From: Timema cristinae
Taxonomy: Eukaryota; Arthropoda; Insecta; Phasmatodea; Timematidae
Length of the DNA stretch: 64,000 nt
Direction: 5' to 3'
Assembly (NCBI GenBank): GCA_039000515.1
Contig: JBCFYV010000012.1
Location: forward strand, 40,627,505-40,691,504
Shown: in pieces, positions 34,380 to 46,535 of the stretch
Layout of the letters: each line of letters opens with the position of its first letter
Numbering within the stretch: position 1 is the first letter of the stretch
Notes under the pieces: model-generated
What the model saw: only the letters and a program-made list of their open reading frames with translations
Told to the model about the DNA's origin: nothing
The model's database searches: none
Made by a program: the position numbers and the translations under genes

Positions 34380-34640
34380 ACTGCACCGCGATGGGCGCCA
34401 ATTGAAGTGTTATAGAAATATTCGGCTTACGTTGGGCGCTAATTATGATGTTTTGGACGTCTCTCTCCGCGTCGATCGATGAATTATGGATCTGGTTCGT
34501 CGCGTTGGGCATCGATTGAAGTTATACCGTTTAATTAGCTGATAATTGCCCCGTGGTCGAGCACTAATTAAAGCGGTCCGGTATTTTGATGTGGTGAGAT
34601 AATTGGTATTTATAGCCCCGTGATCGAGCGCCAATTAAAG
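34380..34640 (-). repeat. Array of GGGCGCCAATTGAAG-like motifs (possible LTR edge)
   Basis: Five diverged copies about 50-65 bp apart (GGGCGCCAATTGAAG, GGGCGCTAATTATGA, GGGCATCGATTGAAG, CGAGCACTAATTAAAG, CGAGCGCCAATTAAAG). Inverted, TTGGCGCCCAACG resembles an LTR/primer-binding-site junction of LTR retrotransposons; no LTR pair was established. Confidence 0.4.
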
Positions 34641-35076
34641 AGTTATTGGTGAGTGGAATATTGTATAATTAATACACACTTATTATGTTGACATGCTTTT
34701 ATTTCTAAATCTTGGTTTATTTCTAGAGAAAATAGATCATGTCGTCGACGAAATATATACGCGGACTATAGTACATCGCGGACAGGAGCTGCAGTCCCGA
34801 GTACTTCAAGGGTTGGACTCCTAGTGACTAGTGAGTAGTGAGATAGTAAGTTGTGCCCTTACATTGCACCATTCTTCGTATATATCCATTGCTCATGGAA
34901 ACTTCGAGAAGGTCGTGTTATAAAAAATTAAAATACAAGACAAAAACATCTCGGTGTCACTAGGAGCTTCGAGAGCCGGAAACTGACTCAAGTTACTTTT
35001 TAAAATCTCTATTCGAACTTTCCAGAAGAGGAAGTTATTATTTAAAAATCTTATATTGTCAACTTGACTTTACTAA

Positions 35077-35983
35077 AGCTACTATCACACGACACTTGCT
35101 TGTACTAGAAATCAAGTGTGCTAGCTAGCGACTAGATATCCGTATACTAGCTAGTACAATGGAAACGGGACTAGAGTATCACACGCTGCCAGTTTGGTAC
35201 TAGGTTATAGTGCAAATATTTATCGAATGTCAGAGATTAATTTTGGGTGCAGCAGCTGCATTAATTACTAATAATGATATTGAGAATTATGAGAAGGAGC
35301 GTAAGAAAACAATATGGACACAGGACTGGCTGTAAAGACTAAATAATGGTCATGGGATAATAAAAATTATACATTTGGAGGTTAAGTCAGACACATTCGG
35401 GGTGACACAAACGTTTAGTATCTCCCTAAATTTGTATTCATTTATTTACAATGTGGTAAGAGGGTGTCCAAGGGTGTATCCTTGATACACAAATGTTCTT
35501 TTTTAGACCTACACACACTTTATATTCTAAAAAAAAACCAAGTTTGGCATGCTATCAAGTTTATTTAGATTAAAATTGGGTCTGGAACACAGTTTGTCAT
35601 TTTTAGTAATATGTTTTAAATTAAATTTATATATATTAAATATATTGTCATATTGTGGCAATTTGGTATTATATAAACAAGGATGTTTAGAATAATTTTC
35701 TGCCAACAACAAAATCACATCCGATGACCGGTTGACGTCATTTATACCATTTCTCTACACAACAGTCTCAGCGCGCATTGATTGGTTGAATTACACATAC
35801 TAGTATCGAAACTAGTACGAAAATAGCACGTGTTCTATCCTCACAACTAGTATGATAGCCAGTACCAAGTGGCAGAACCAGTATACTTTTTCTGATTCAC
35901 ACGACACTAGATGATGACGTGCTAGCTAGTGCTAGGTAGCACACTGGATTTCAAGTTCGAGCTAGTGTCGTGTGATACGGGCT
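35077..35983 (+). mobile_element. 907-bp PIF/Harbinger-like element
   Basis: TAA target copies at 35074-35076 and 35984-35986. Left terminus AGCTACTATCACACGACACT; right terminus, inverted, AGCCCGTATCACACGACACT. The inverted repeats continue for about 55 bp with mismatches (AAATC, AGTGTGCTA, CTAGC blocks). Near 35278-35335 the plus strand reads ENYEKERKKTIWTQDWL then a stop, similar in place and composition to the N-terminal basic-tryptophan segment of Harbinger nucleases. The rest of a transposase is missing. Confidence 0.7.
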
Positions 35984-36501
35984 TAACGTGATGCGCTCTG
36001 ACGTCACTTACAGTAGCGTGTACCTTCTTAGAAGAAGAAGTGCTTCAAGCGCCATGTAATAGATTATAATTTAAATTAAATAAGATACGTTTATAAAATT
36101 AGGACGATATATTGTCAATGCTTTCACGTATTCTTTAGGGGCAAATCAATAACATTACAATTTGCTTGGTCATTCTATTTACATCCATCCTCCCAACATG
36201 CTCAAACCAACTAAAGACGCCTCTTTCACATTTACATATTAGGTTTTCTTTAAAACCGGACATCATTCATTACTGAATCTGTCCATAAAAGTTTTTCCAC
36301 ATACAATTCTAAGATATCTCACACCAACCACCTTCACCTGGCTGAGTGGCTACATTCGTAACTAAAAGATAATTTCCATGTTCCATGATTATTATATTTA
36401 TACAATCATTATTTACGACTGAGTTTCATAACCCACCCACACTATAGTAACATAGTTCTCATTATAAGAGTTCTTAGTATAATTTCTACAAATAACCAGG
36501 G

Positions 36502-36700
36502 TTGGCATAGGTTTCAGAATTTGTGCCGCTATGGGTGCTGCTACTTGAAGTTGGCAGCACCCACTTTTTTTTTTTGTGTTTTCACGAAAACTATGGTGGC
36601 ACAAACTATGGGGATAGGATATTCTTGTGGCACAAATTAAGCACTAAATATTGGCATAGGTTTCAGAATTTGTGCCATTAGTGGTACTGCCAACTTCACG
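36502..36700. repeat. Direct repeat pair TTGGCATAGGTTTCAG
   Basis: TTGGCATAGGTTTCAGAATT and TGTGCC recur at 36502 and 36651, each followed by a GGTGCTGC/GGTACTGC segment. Confidence 0.7.
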
Positions 36701-36808
36701 CACCTCATGTTTAGGTGTCATTTTTCGTATTTACGAATATTCATTAAGGAAGCATGAAAGTAAAATTCAAACAACTGTATAGAATGATATAACATTCACT
36801 ACCCACTT

Positions 36809-36960
36809 TCGTGGACGCACGGTCTAAGGCATCACACTCCCAATAGACTGGACTGCCGATGGCGGGGAGATCAGAGTTTTCTCTAAATAATTTTCCACTC
36901 TCACTTCACGTAAATGTGGGTACAAACTTCCTCTAAATTCAACCTTCCCCATCTCTATAA
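36809..36960 (+). mobile_element. SINE-C copy with internal deletion
   Basis: Head CGCACGGTCTAAGGCATCAC, CCGATGGCGGGGAGATCAGA; the B box to TTCTCTAAATAATTTTCC step is deleted; body to CAACCTTCCCC. Confidence 0.6.
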
Positions 36961-36970
36961 TTTTTTTATT

Positions 36971-37200
36971 ATTTTATTAGCACCACCCGTTCGGGTTATA
37001 CACTATGTACATATACCCTAATTGCTTAGGAATTTGAAAGGTTTAATCAAAGGAAATTCACCCACATTTGTATGGAAGAAGAGTGGATGACCATTTAGGA
37101 AAACCACCCTCAGTGCACCCAACCGAAATCAAACCCTGTCTTCGGCAGTCTAGTCTAACACTAGAATGGTGCGTTAGACCATGTAGACTCCGAAGGGGAT
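36971..37200 (-). mobile_element. SINE-C copy
   Basis: TAGCACCACCCGTTCGGGTT tail, ACCCACATTTGTATGGAAG body, ACCACCCTCAGTGCACCC, AATGGTGCGTTAGACCATG head. Inverted relative to the copy at 36809. Confidence 0.65.
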
Positions 37201-38815
37201 CTAAAATAAAACTCTAGAGCCCAAAAAGTCGCAAGTAGCCCAGTTAGACAGTCAGTAGCCAATGGATCCCACAAGTAGCCGAATTCACTAATTTCGCCGG
37301 CAACCCTGCGCCGAACCGCCGCCTATATCTGTGCATTCGCCAGTGGCGTGTTGCTTTCTCAGTCTCTCTACACTGTGCGGCTCCGTAACAACGCAGCTAC
37401 AAACATCTCCCGTGACTTGGCGAGACTTGCTTCGAAAAGGTGTGTTGTCACTCCTAAATGTAGCTGAAAAAAAAATAAAATAAAAAACTATTCCTAAGGG
37501 GTTTACGACCCCTTAGCCCCCTCCCCCTCTATTGGTGCGCCACTGCTTGCTGCCATCTAGAGTAACCTTGATGCGTTTCTGCGGTTATATCTCGGTTATT
37601 CTACCATTTTATTACGTCAGGAGATGTCTAAATTCCGGAAATATATACAAATATCAAACAAACTCCCTTTAATATTATTACTATACATTGCATATCGTCG
37701 TGTGTTAGCCCCAACCCCACCAAACAGCCGTTGTGGGTTGGTCTGTTTTCACTACAAACCGTATTTTTCTTTCTTTTCCTATGTTACAATAATATTAAAA
37801 ACCAGAACAATAACAATATCATATATTACATCTATTATTAACTCAAAAGAGACAGCTACGCTATTCACGTCACCAAGTGGCTTGGTCATGTTTAGCACCC
37901 GCCTCGCTCTGAAGTAGAGGTGAGATATATTTTATTTGAACTGTGATTTGTCTGTGTTAAATGTGTATTCACTGTTGTGCTTGTGAGTGTTCGTCCTCTC
38001 AATAAAGATAATAATTGTGTCCTACCCAGTCCTCGAACTGGGGACCGGTGTCTCCCTGTCTAGTCCCTCATTATTGTAAACTATCTCTTCCTTATGTCCC
38101 CCGCCCTTCTCCACAGCCTGTTCTAATTATTTGTTTCATCAACTGTACCAAAATGAACTATAGTACACTCTAAACCTATAATAGTCTGCCCACAAGGAGT
38201 GGGCAGTAATCTCAGACTCAAACCCAAACAAAAAATTGTTTATTTGTTCCCCCCATTCATGTATTAGTACCAGAAGGGCAAAAATCACCCACGAGTAAAA
38301 ATTTCTTTTTAGTTTCGCACCAAGGCTACGTATGGAAATGTCTACGTCCCCCTGACCAAGCCCGGAGCCTCCCTCGCTCAGAAGTCTAGATGGAAAGCGA
38401 TGACTCTAGATGGTATTAGTCATCGCTTTCCGCTGATAGAATGTGTCAATGCAGCATCAAATATTAGAGACAAAGGAAGCCATTGTTGTTAAGGGTGTGA
38501 GTTGAACATGGACGTACTCATGGGTAGTCCCCCTTCAAGCAACTCTTACGCAGTATCGCCACTTTATGAATGCCAACTATCACTATCACATTTGTCTAAT
38601 AGTTACCCGGTCTCGTGTGCATGTGCAAAGAACTTTAATTAATTGTGCTAATTCAAATATGTACGACACAATCTCAAAGTTTGCGCTATAATTTTAATTT
38701 TCTACAAAGTTTTTTTATATAATATGTTATGTTATAATTCAATGGTTTGACCACACTAAACTTTACATTCTATGATCTTAAAAAGTTGTGGCAACACTGA
38801 TTAAAATTATTTTAG
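37201..38815. other. Upstream region of RNF216-like gene
   Basis: Locally GC-richer (37300-37470); includes AATAAAG at 38002 and a small hairpin. A promoter or 5-prime exon of the gene could lie here but no site decides it. Confidence 0.35.
38392..38431. repeat. Perfect 13-bp stem hairpin upstream of RNF216-like exon
   Basis: GGAAAGCGATGAC and its exact inverse GTCATCGCTTTCC flank a 14-nt loop; the surrounding TCTAGATGG is also doubled. Confidence 0.75.
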
Positions 38816-39166
38816 GCAATGCGATTGAAGTATCTCCACGATTCCAGTCTCCGTCAGTTCACACTTCACAGTTGTTCTCTATTCCTTCTTCCTATTGGAG
38901 TTAATTGTGCTTTAAACTTTAACAATAGTGCAAATATTGATTTTAAGCAGCCCTCGACTATTATGTCTCATTTAGTTAGTGAGCAAGATCTGGACGAAGT
39001 TGTCAAGGCAACTTATCATATTTTGTTGGAAATATTCTTCAATGCTGATCCCGTCTATTTGTTGAAGGCCAGTAAATCTTATGCAGGAGACTCAACTGCT
39101 CTTACTTCTTTTGTTTTGGATCAGTTGAATACAGATAATTACCCAAGTCTACAGGATTTTCTTAAG
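38816..39166 (+). CDS. RNF216-like E3 ligase, N-terminal coding exon
   Basis: First visible exon of an RNF216/TRIAD3-like RBR ubiquitin ligase. It is open from an ATG at 38819 and also preceded by a possible acceptor (TTTTAG, ending 38815), so it may be the first coding exon or an internal one. A second in-frame ATG at 38963 (MSHLVSEQDLDEVV) could be the real start, because the 48 residues before it look unstructured. Residues after it hold an acidic, helix-rich segment with FFNADPVYLL and LNTDNYPSLQDFLK, which resembles the short UBA/CUE-like modules upstream of the RBR in this family. The donor is AAG|GTATAT at 39166/39167, phase 0. The reading frame continues past the donor as intron read-through. 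The following intron (39167-51592, about 12.4 kb) is full of repeats. Assignment rests on the downstream RING1 exons; on its own this exon would be only a hypothetical. Confidence 0.65.
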
Positions 39167-40002
39167 GTATATGTTTCGGGATACATAATAATTATGCTGA
39201 AATTTTTTGGGCCATTATCTTATTCCATTGTTGCTATCAATGTGGAGTTTTTCCTGTTTGACATCGTATTTAATTGACGACTTTTGTTCAAACATTTTTA
39301 AGTATTATATCTATAGTGAGTGTTTATAAACAAGCAATTTGGATAAAATGTTTTATATATATTTAAAAAAAAGTATTTAGGGGAGAAAAAGGACTTAAAA
39401 AGTGGCACCAAATTCGCTAGACTTCGAACAACTAGTCTAATAACGTGTTATTAATATGAGTACCTAGTTACTGACTACCCGCAAATTGTGTTTGGGACTA
39501 AAACTTACGCGCTTTTTACGTTGTCATTTCTTGGAAAACTTTTTTTTTGTTATAACTTTTGAGCAAATAAAACCAAAATGTTGAAATAATGGTAGTTTTA
39601 TGAGTGTGTCCAAATTTGGACCAAAACAAAGTGTTTTTTATACCAAGACAGGAATGTTCATAGTTTCTTACAAACAAAACTATTAAATAATTCAATTTTA
39701 AGAACATTGTCCATCCATTAAAATAAACCAAGTTTTCCTTAGTATATAAAAAGAGAATTATAAAATTTAGCAACACCTTTTCACAAAAGTGACCATTTGC
39801 AGCATAACTTATTCCTACACACATTATTTTAGATTGTCTTGTTAATCAAAATGCTGTATATTTTTATCCTATCGTACGAGATTAATTGCATTGTTTATAG
39901 CTTTAATTAATATCAAGGGCTACTGCTACACCATAGTGGAATCTAACTTTTGTTGTGTGTGAATAATAATAATAATATAATAATAATAATATATTTTATT
40001 TA

Positions 40003-40263
40003 TTAGAACCGCGTCTTACTACCCTTCGGGTTATACGCACTTACGCTAATGTGTAATGGTAGGGTGATTGTGAGATGAAATGGAGGACCTACAGTTTAAC
40101 GTGGGATCCGAACCACGGTGAAGGCCTGGAATTCCCCACATTCACAAGATGTCTTGTCAGAGTGAAGAAGGTTTGAATCAGATAAATTTGTGCCGGGACC
40201 GAGGATTGAACCTCGGACCCCAGCACAAAGTCCGACACCTTATCCCTAGACCGCCAGGTCACC
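40003..40263 (-). mobile_element. SINE-A copy in RNF216-like intron 1
   Basis: Complete but more diverged, with several 1-base deletions (for example AGAGTGAAGAAGGTTTGAATC). Flanking TAA/AAT-rich DNA hides any target duplication. Confidence 0.82.
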
Positions 40264-40397
40264 ACTAATAATGATAATAATGATGGATGATTATGATAAT
40301 AATTAATATCAATAACAATATAATAACATAATTAATAAATTATAACAATAACAATAATATAATAATAAATAATAATAATAACAAATAACATAAACAT

Positions 40398-40634
40398 CAC
40401 CACGTTTTATTACCCGTTTGGTTTATATGCTTAAATATTAATTCCACTAATTGGTCAGGAATTGGGAAGGTTGAATATAGAGGAAGTGAAACCGGATTTG
40501 TGTGGATGGGGAGTGGAAAGCCATTTGAAAAAACCATCTTTAAACTCACCCTATAAGTTTTGAACCTCGATATCCCCGTCCTGAACAGTCTAGCTTCATG
40601 AAACTAGGGTGTTAGCTAACTACACCACCGGCAG
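40398..40634 (-). mobile_element. SINE-D copy in RNF216-like intron 1
   Basis: Inverted: tail CCACGTTTTATTACCCG first, then body, GAACCTCGATATCCCCGTCC and GTTAGCTAACTACACCACC. Confidence 0.65.
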
Positions 40635-41308
40635 GTAGTTGTGCATGAAAAATCAGAGACTATTTACCTTAGGTACAGTAGAGTCCTAATTAATGATTAA
40701 CCTGCACCGAAGCGGACCAACAAGAGGTCAATAACCAAAATGTTGAATAATACAGAAAAAAAAGGGGGGGGGAAAGGGGCTAGAATGAAACCAAGATTAG
40801 ATGAAGTGCAGAATAGATATGAAATAGAGAGTAGGGCTAGTAACTACTCCATAGTATAAATTATGGAATAAATTACAAAAATATTATTTTAGAATGTAAA
40901 CAAAAATACAGCACATATTTTAAATCAAGTAAATGTAACTTTATTATAATAATGTAGTATGCACAATACAAAAGTTACTGTTTAAAAATTTGGCCATTGA
41001 AGTTTATTTCAAAGCTTTGTTTCTCTTCTTTGGGCAAAGTTACACAATAACATGTGATTAAAAGGTAGGATAATTGAAACTACTGTGTTACTAAATTATC
41101 TTAATTTAGTTTCATACAGGGTAATCCTAAAGTAGATTGACAAATTATATTTTTTAAATCTAGAAAAAAATATATATATATTGCCATCATCAGACTTAAC
41201 TTCAAATGCAAAAACCTTCAAGTAATTGCAGAAATTTTCATTGATCTATAAAAAGTATTTTACACCTAGTCCCTTTGCAAAAAAAATCACAGATGAAGTT
41301 TTTTTTTA

Positions 41309-41379
41309 CATGTTCAGGAATTAAACCTACAACCCTTATCTCAGAAGATAGGTGCACTACCGACTGAGCTAAGCTGTTA
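41309..41379 (-). other. tRNA-like sequence, block 1
   Basis: Inverted: TAGCTCAGTCGGTAGTGCAC (A box), TTCTGAGATAAGG anticodon region, B box TAGGTTTAATTCCTG. The acceptor arms fail to pair and one anticodon-stem base is missing. Confidence 0.45.
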
Positions 41380-42333
41380 GATTATACTCCCAAAAAACCA
41401 TATTTTAAATAGAAATAACATTTAAATGTTTAATAATTTTTCTTGCCTGGGTTATTTTAATTGATGTATATACTTAGTTTACCTGAAAAGTAGAGCCTTA
41501 CCTTGACTGATTTAACTATGACCTCTCATAAGCTATACTATAGGGGAAGAGGAAATAGTACACGAAGAGGCCAGGATTCTTTAATTGTTTTCTATGTCAT
41601 TTTACGAGAAATAAAATATTTGCTACCATATCCATACAAACAACAAAAGAAAATTTCCAAAGATAGTAAAACTATTATATTGTAAAACGACTAGATAGTT
41701 TGAAAATATAAAATATGGTAGCCTATTTTGTTTCAAGACATTTCATTATCTGAATTCCATGAAAAAATATGTTGTTGATACCTGCAAGGTTGGTTCTATT
41801 CGGTAGGGATAGGTTAGCGTTTTTAGGAATTAAAATACTTTTGATGCCATGAATTTGGTATCTTTCATTTACCATGAATGGTAGCAAGCTCATTTTGCTT
41901 GTTTCAATATTGTGTGGCTTATATAATAGGGCCAAAGTGGGGTCTGCCAAAGTAAAAAGTGAAGTGTTTGATGAATATCCACGGGCGTTTTTGGGGAGGG
42001 CCCCCCCTCCCCCCCCCCCAATTATCTGCTCAAATAGGAAACTCTTAATAAAGTACCGAATTTGGTAAAAAAGATTCTCACAGTTGGGGTGTAAATTAGT
42101 AAATTTCAATACTTTAAATGCTAATACAACATATTTTTGTTAATAATAATATAGTAGATATTTTGTAGCCTTCACTTCTTAGTTAACAATGATTGGCACT
42201 TTTCTTTATAAGTTCCGAGAATTATTATATTTGTATATATATATAGTATATTTGTCTTGGAAATAGTTATTTTATCTCGCCAAACCCAATGTTTTCAGAA
42301 CTGTCACAAAATAGTAGGGGCGGGTGGAATCCT

Positions 42334-42725
42334 CATGGTGGCTACAGACAGGGAAAACCTGGAAAAGTCAGGGAATTTTTAGATGACAGGGAAAACAGAG
42401 AAATGTCAGGGGATTTAACTAAAAATAAGGAAAAGTCAAGGAATTAAAAAATATGTTTAAAATATCCCAGTAATTTCACAATTAAACACTAAAACAAAAG
42501 TTATTAATACCTAAATAAAATAAAATTTTAATTTTTAAAATAATTGATAGAACCGTTTGTTTAGTAGATACAAACTTTTTTAGTATGTGATCAATAATGA
42601 ATACAACAAAAGTCAGCATCCACCATTAAAACTGGAAAAAAGTAGTCAGGGAAAATTGAAAAATGTTGCCTGGAAAACTTGGAAAAGTCTGAGAATTTTG
42701 TAAAATATTTTTTGTAGCCACCCTG
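42334..42725. mobile_element. 392-bp CAGGGTGGCTACA-type MITE, copy 1
   Basis: Right end TGTAGCCACCCTG and left end CATGGTGGCTACA form inverted termini of the hAT-like CAGGGTGGCTACA form (left end mutated). Subterminal runs of CTGGAAAAGTCAGGGAATTT-type sequence occur at both ends in the same orientation. No convincing 8-bp target duplication. Related subterminal fragments lie at 54504-54535 and 56519-56590. Confidence 0.5.
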
Positions 42726-43004
42726 ATCCTGAACCCTTGAGAAAAGGTCGGGAATTTATCACTTCTCGTAAGTCGGGCGGGAATGACCCTTTCCCCATAA
42801 GGTTTCTGGCTGGAAACAAAACAGTGCTCCAGGAAATAAAATAAAGGGCGCGCAACTTAGTGACTGGGATGGGGAGGTGTATGACTTAATGTACTCTGTC
42901 AACAGTTATTTGTTTGGTTCAGCAAGTGAAAAAGTTAGAAAGATTTAGAGGACAGATATATTACGTAACTGCCACATTGCAAACAATTTTTTTTGTTCAA
43001 TAGT

Positions 43005-44267
43005 TTGTGCTCTATTTGTGCTCATATGGCCCCAAACATGACATTTGAGCTGTGAAACTAGCCTTTTTAAATAATATTAAATGTGGTGGGCCAACTTGAG
43101 CTCAAGCTAGCCCTCCACACATTGAAAAACACAACAGATATTTTAAATCAAGTAAATGTAACTTTTATTATAATACTGTAATAATTAAAACTTGTGTTTT
43201 AAAACTAGGCATTCTAAAGAACATTTAATGTGGCGGGCCAACTTGAGCTTTCCCTGTACCATAACTTGTAGAAAAATTGATTTCAAGCTGACCCGCCATA
43301 TTTTGAAATATCAATGTATCCAAAATTCGGTTTTCACCACTCATTTATGCTCATATGTGCCCGAACATGAACTTTTGTGCTGTGAAACTAAGCCTTTTAG
43401 TAACAATTAATGAAGACGATCCCGCTTGAGCTCAAGCTAACCCGCCACATATTGAAAAACAACATAAATTCTATTCACGCCATTCCATTGTGCTTTATTT
43501 GTCCTCATATGTGCTCGAAAATGAACAGGTGTGTTCTAAAATTAGCCAATCTAGAAAACAATTAATGTGGCGGGCTAACTTGAGTCTTCCCTATACCATA
43601 ACCTGTAGAAAAATGAGTTCAAGCTGGCCTGCCACATTTTGAGAAATCAATGTAACAACATTCTGTTTTCACCATTAGTTTGTACTCATATGAGTCGAAA
43701 AATGAACATTTGTCCTCTAAAATTAGGCATTCTATATAACATATAATGTGACGGGCTAACTTCAGCTTTCCCTATACCAAAACCACTAGAAAGATTGGTT
43801 GGGTTCAAGCTGGCCTGACAGTCCCCCTGCCACATTTTGAAATATCAATGCAACAAGATTTTGTTTTCACCATTCGTTTGTGCTTCGTTTTTGCTCATAT
43901 GTACCTGAACAGGCTCATTTATACTGTGAAACTAGAACTTTTAGATAACATTTAATCAAGGTGATCCAGCTTTAACTCAAATTTTTCTACAGGGAAGGCT
44001 CAAGTTAGCCCGCCACATTAAATTTTATAAAGAAATCCTAATTTTAAAGCATCAATTTTCATTTTCGGGCACATATGAGCACAAACAGAGCAAAATATGA
44101 GATGTAAATAAAATTTTGCTATATTGTGTTTTCCAATATGTAGTGGGCCAGCTTGAACCCAAATTTTCCACAGGTTATGATATAGGGAAGGCTCAAGTTA
44201 GCCCACCATATTAAATTTTATATCGAAAGGCCTAGTTTTAAAGCACAAATGTTCATTTTCGGGCATA
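43005..44267. repeat. Diverged satellite-like array, block 1
   Basis: Units of about 150-210 bp holding TGTGGCGGGCCAACTTGAGC, ATGTGCTCGAAAATGAACA and TTTTCACCATTCGTTTGTGC. The first five units are in one orientation; from about 43985 the units are inverted (CTCAAGTTAGCCCGCCACAT). Confidence 0.75.
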
Positions 44268-44385
44268 GGAAGAACCTCCCTTAGTACACTCGGCCATGAT
44301 CGAATTTACGATCTCCCCATCATCAGCAGTCTAGTCTATTGCGAGAGTAAAGCCTTTGGCCGTGCAGCCACCAATTTGGGGTTTA
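44268..44385 (-). mobile_element. SINE-C head fragment, block 1
   Basis: ACCTCCCTTAGTACACTCGG, GATCTCCCCATCATCAGCAG and TATTGCGAGAGTAAAGCC; the 3-prime tail is missing. Confidence 0.6.
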
Positions 44386-46021
44386 ATAATATAACGTTTA
44401 CAAGTCTTACCATATTAGTTTATAATTCAATATATGTTTGATCTAAAACTTTTCTAATGCATAATTTTAAAATTTCCCATTCCCGTCTCAATCTCAATAT
44501 TTTGACTCATTTCCCGTCCTGTTCCCATCCCACAGTAAAAAAGTAATTCCCGTCCATCCCTACAAAATAGTTTTATTCAAACAATCCCATCTTTCTAAAC
44601 CTCCCTCCCTGCTGTTTTCAACTACCAACTGCGAGTTCTACTACACACCTTAGTGAACAGAATTTGTTTTCAAATGTTGAAACATTAAGAGGGGACTAAC
44701 CTATCCTTAGAAAGTCAGTGCACATACACTTCTTTCTAATCTAATGTATTGATAATGAAAAAGATAGATACATTTTGTGTAGTATCTTGCAATTAAAACA
44801 TGTAATTTTAATTATGTGTTTGCCAATTTTTATAAAAAGCTTTTATATTATCCATAATATATGTCCTAATTTGGCTATATTTTTATATATTGAACATTAT
44901 AAAACTTAAATATTTCTCTTAATTTTAATTTTTAGAAAAACTAGTTCAAATTCTACCTCTTTTCTAAAATGATTGCTATCATTTGCCACCATTGTGACAA
45001 CGTAAAAATAAGAAAAATTAGATTAATCTTTGGTGCAGGTTTTACAATTTATTTGCCAGTGAGACTCTGCCATGTTTTAGAGAACAGTATGACATAGGTT
45101 CTTTTGCTTCCATTATTTTCTCATTATGCCTCATAGTTTATAGTTTAGCCTGACTGTTTGGGTGTAGGAGTTCCTGACCAACCTGTCAAAGTGGCATAGG
45201 AAAATCGGACAACATTCCACTTCCATGGTTAGTATTTACAAGTTTCTCTGAAAACATTGTGGAGTGTAGATGTAGAAAGTAAGAAAGTGAATATTTATAT
45301 ATATATATTTTTTTACATGAAAGCGTCTCTGAAATGGATAAAAAAAAAGATTTGCGTATGGGAAAGGATGCCATCAAAATTTATATTCGAGTGCAAAGAG
45401 GAAAAAAGTAGATGTTTGTCATTATATTAAACTGGATGAAGAGTAGGTAAGTAAATTATGTTAATAATCTTGCTAAAATAATAATAATGTGGAAGGACTG
45501 CAAAGTATGTCATGTTGTATACAAAGTAAAGTTAAAAATAAAATAAAACAATTCTAGGCATTAGACTAATTTTACTAAATCTAATATGTTACCATATTAA
45601 ATAAATTGGTAAAGGTAAAGTAAAAATATGTTTATTATTGTCTTATAATTATTTCATTAGTCGTGACCTTGTTGTCAGTGGGGTTGGGAGGGGACCTTTA
45701 GTGACCTTTCTTAGAAGGGACATGGCTTTCATGTTTCATTTTCTCACTCTCAATTTAATTTATTTTTTCTTCTTCACACTTATTAGGACTTGCCTTTCCA
45801 CTATTTTTTCATATGTTTTCAGTAATGTCTACACGTCGCTAAACCCCAACAATAACCACCTTCATGTCATTTAAATTTAAACTCTTAAGTTAATAAAAGT
45901 TACAAGCTTATATTTTATAAAATATTAACATAAGACTACTGATTAGAAAACTCCCTAATAATGTCCCAATATCAGTCATATCCATGAAAAGCAAATAAAG
46001 TTATATGACCAAAACTTATAA

Positions 46022-46250
46022 GTGACCTTGATAATTTGGGCAGTGATATGGGTCCGGGGTTCAATCCTCGGTCCCGGCACAAATTTATCTGATTACCAAA
46101 CCCTTCCAGGCCTCCACCGTGGTTCGGACTCCACGTTAAACTGTAGGTCCTCCATTTCATCTCACAATCACCCTACCATTAAACATTAGCGTAAGTGCGT
46201 ACAACCCGAACGGGTAGTAAGACGTGGTGCTAATAATAATATAATATAAT
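46022..46250 (+). mobile_element. SINE-A truncated copy, duplicated block 1
   Basis: The A-box half of the head is replaced by unrelated sequence. B box GGTTCAATCCTCGGTCCCGG onward is intact, but about 45 bp of the body (between CCCTTCC and AGGCCTCCACC) are deleted. Tail and AT-rich repeats follow to about 46380. Confidence 0.82.
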
Positions 46251-46484
46251 ATAAAATATATATATATAATAATATAATAATAATAATATAATAATAATAA
46301 TAATAATAATAAATCATAATCATAATCATAATCTAATAATAATAATAAATGATAATAATTAATAATAATAATAATCTCTTGCAAGTCAATCAATGTGTAG
46401 CTGTTGTCTAATCTAAAGAAAGTGAGAAAAGGTTTGGAAGGGGGAAGAGAGGTTCTAACTCCTCTCTCCCCATTTAAAAAAAAT

Positions 46485-46535
46485 ATAATATATATATATA
46501 TATTATATATATATTATATATATATATATATATAT
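46485..46535. repeat. TA microsatellite, block 1
   Basis: Interrupted TA array. The block 2 equivalent (62603-62667) is longer and pure TA. Confidence 0.85.

Noticed and set aside
36498..37312. hAT element bounded by CAGGGTTG ends
   Set aside because: Only 8 matching terminal bases and no target duplication.
41309..41379. Functional tRNA gene
   Set aside because: Acceptor arms do not pair; an anticodon-stem base is missing.
41503..41685. 60-codon frame identical in both duplicated blocks
   Set aside because: Identity follows from the block duplication; no motif and no supporting splice context.
41723..42109. 128-codon minus frame with a Gly run
   Set aside because: The Gly run comes from a C homopolymer; the frame breaks in block 2 by a 1-base indel, so it is not under coding constraint.
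43005..44267. CRISPR-like or bacterial repeat array
   Set aside because: Unit length, divergence and orientation change do not fit; the genome is animal.
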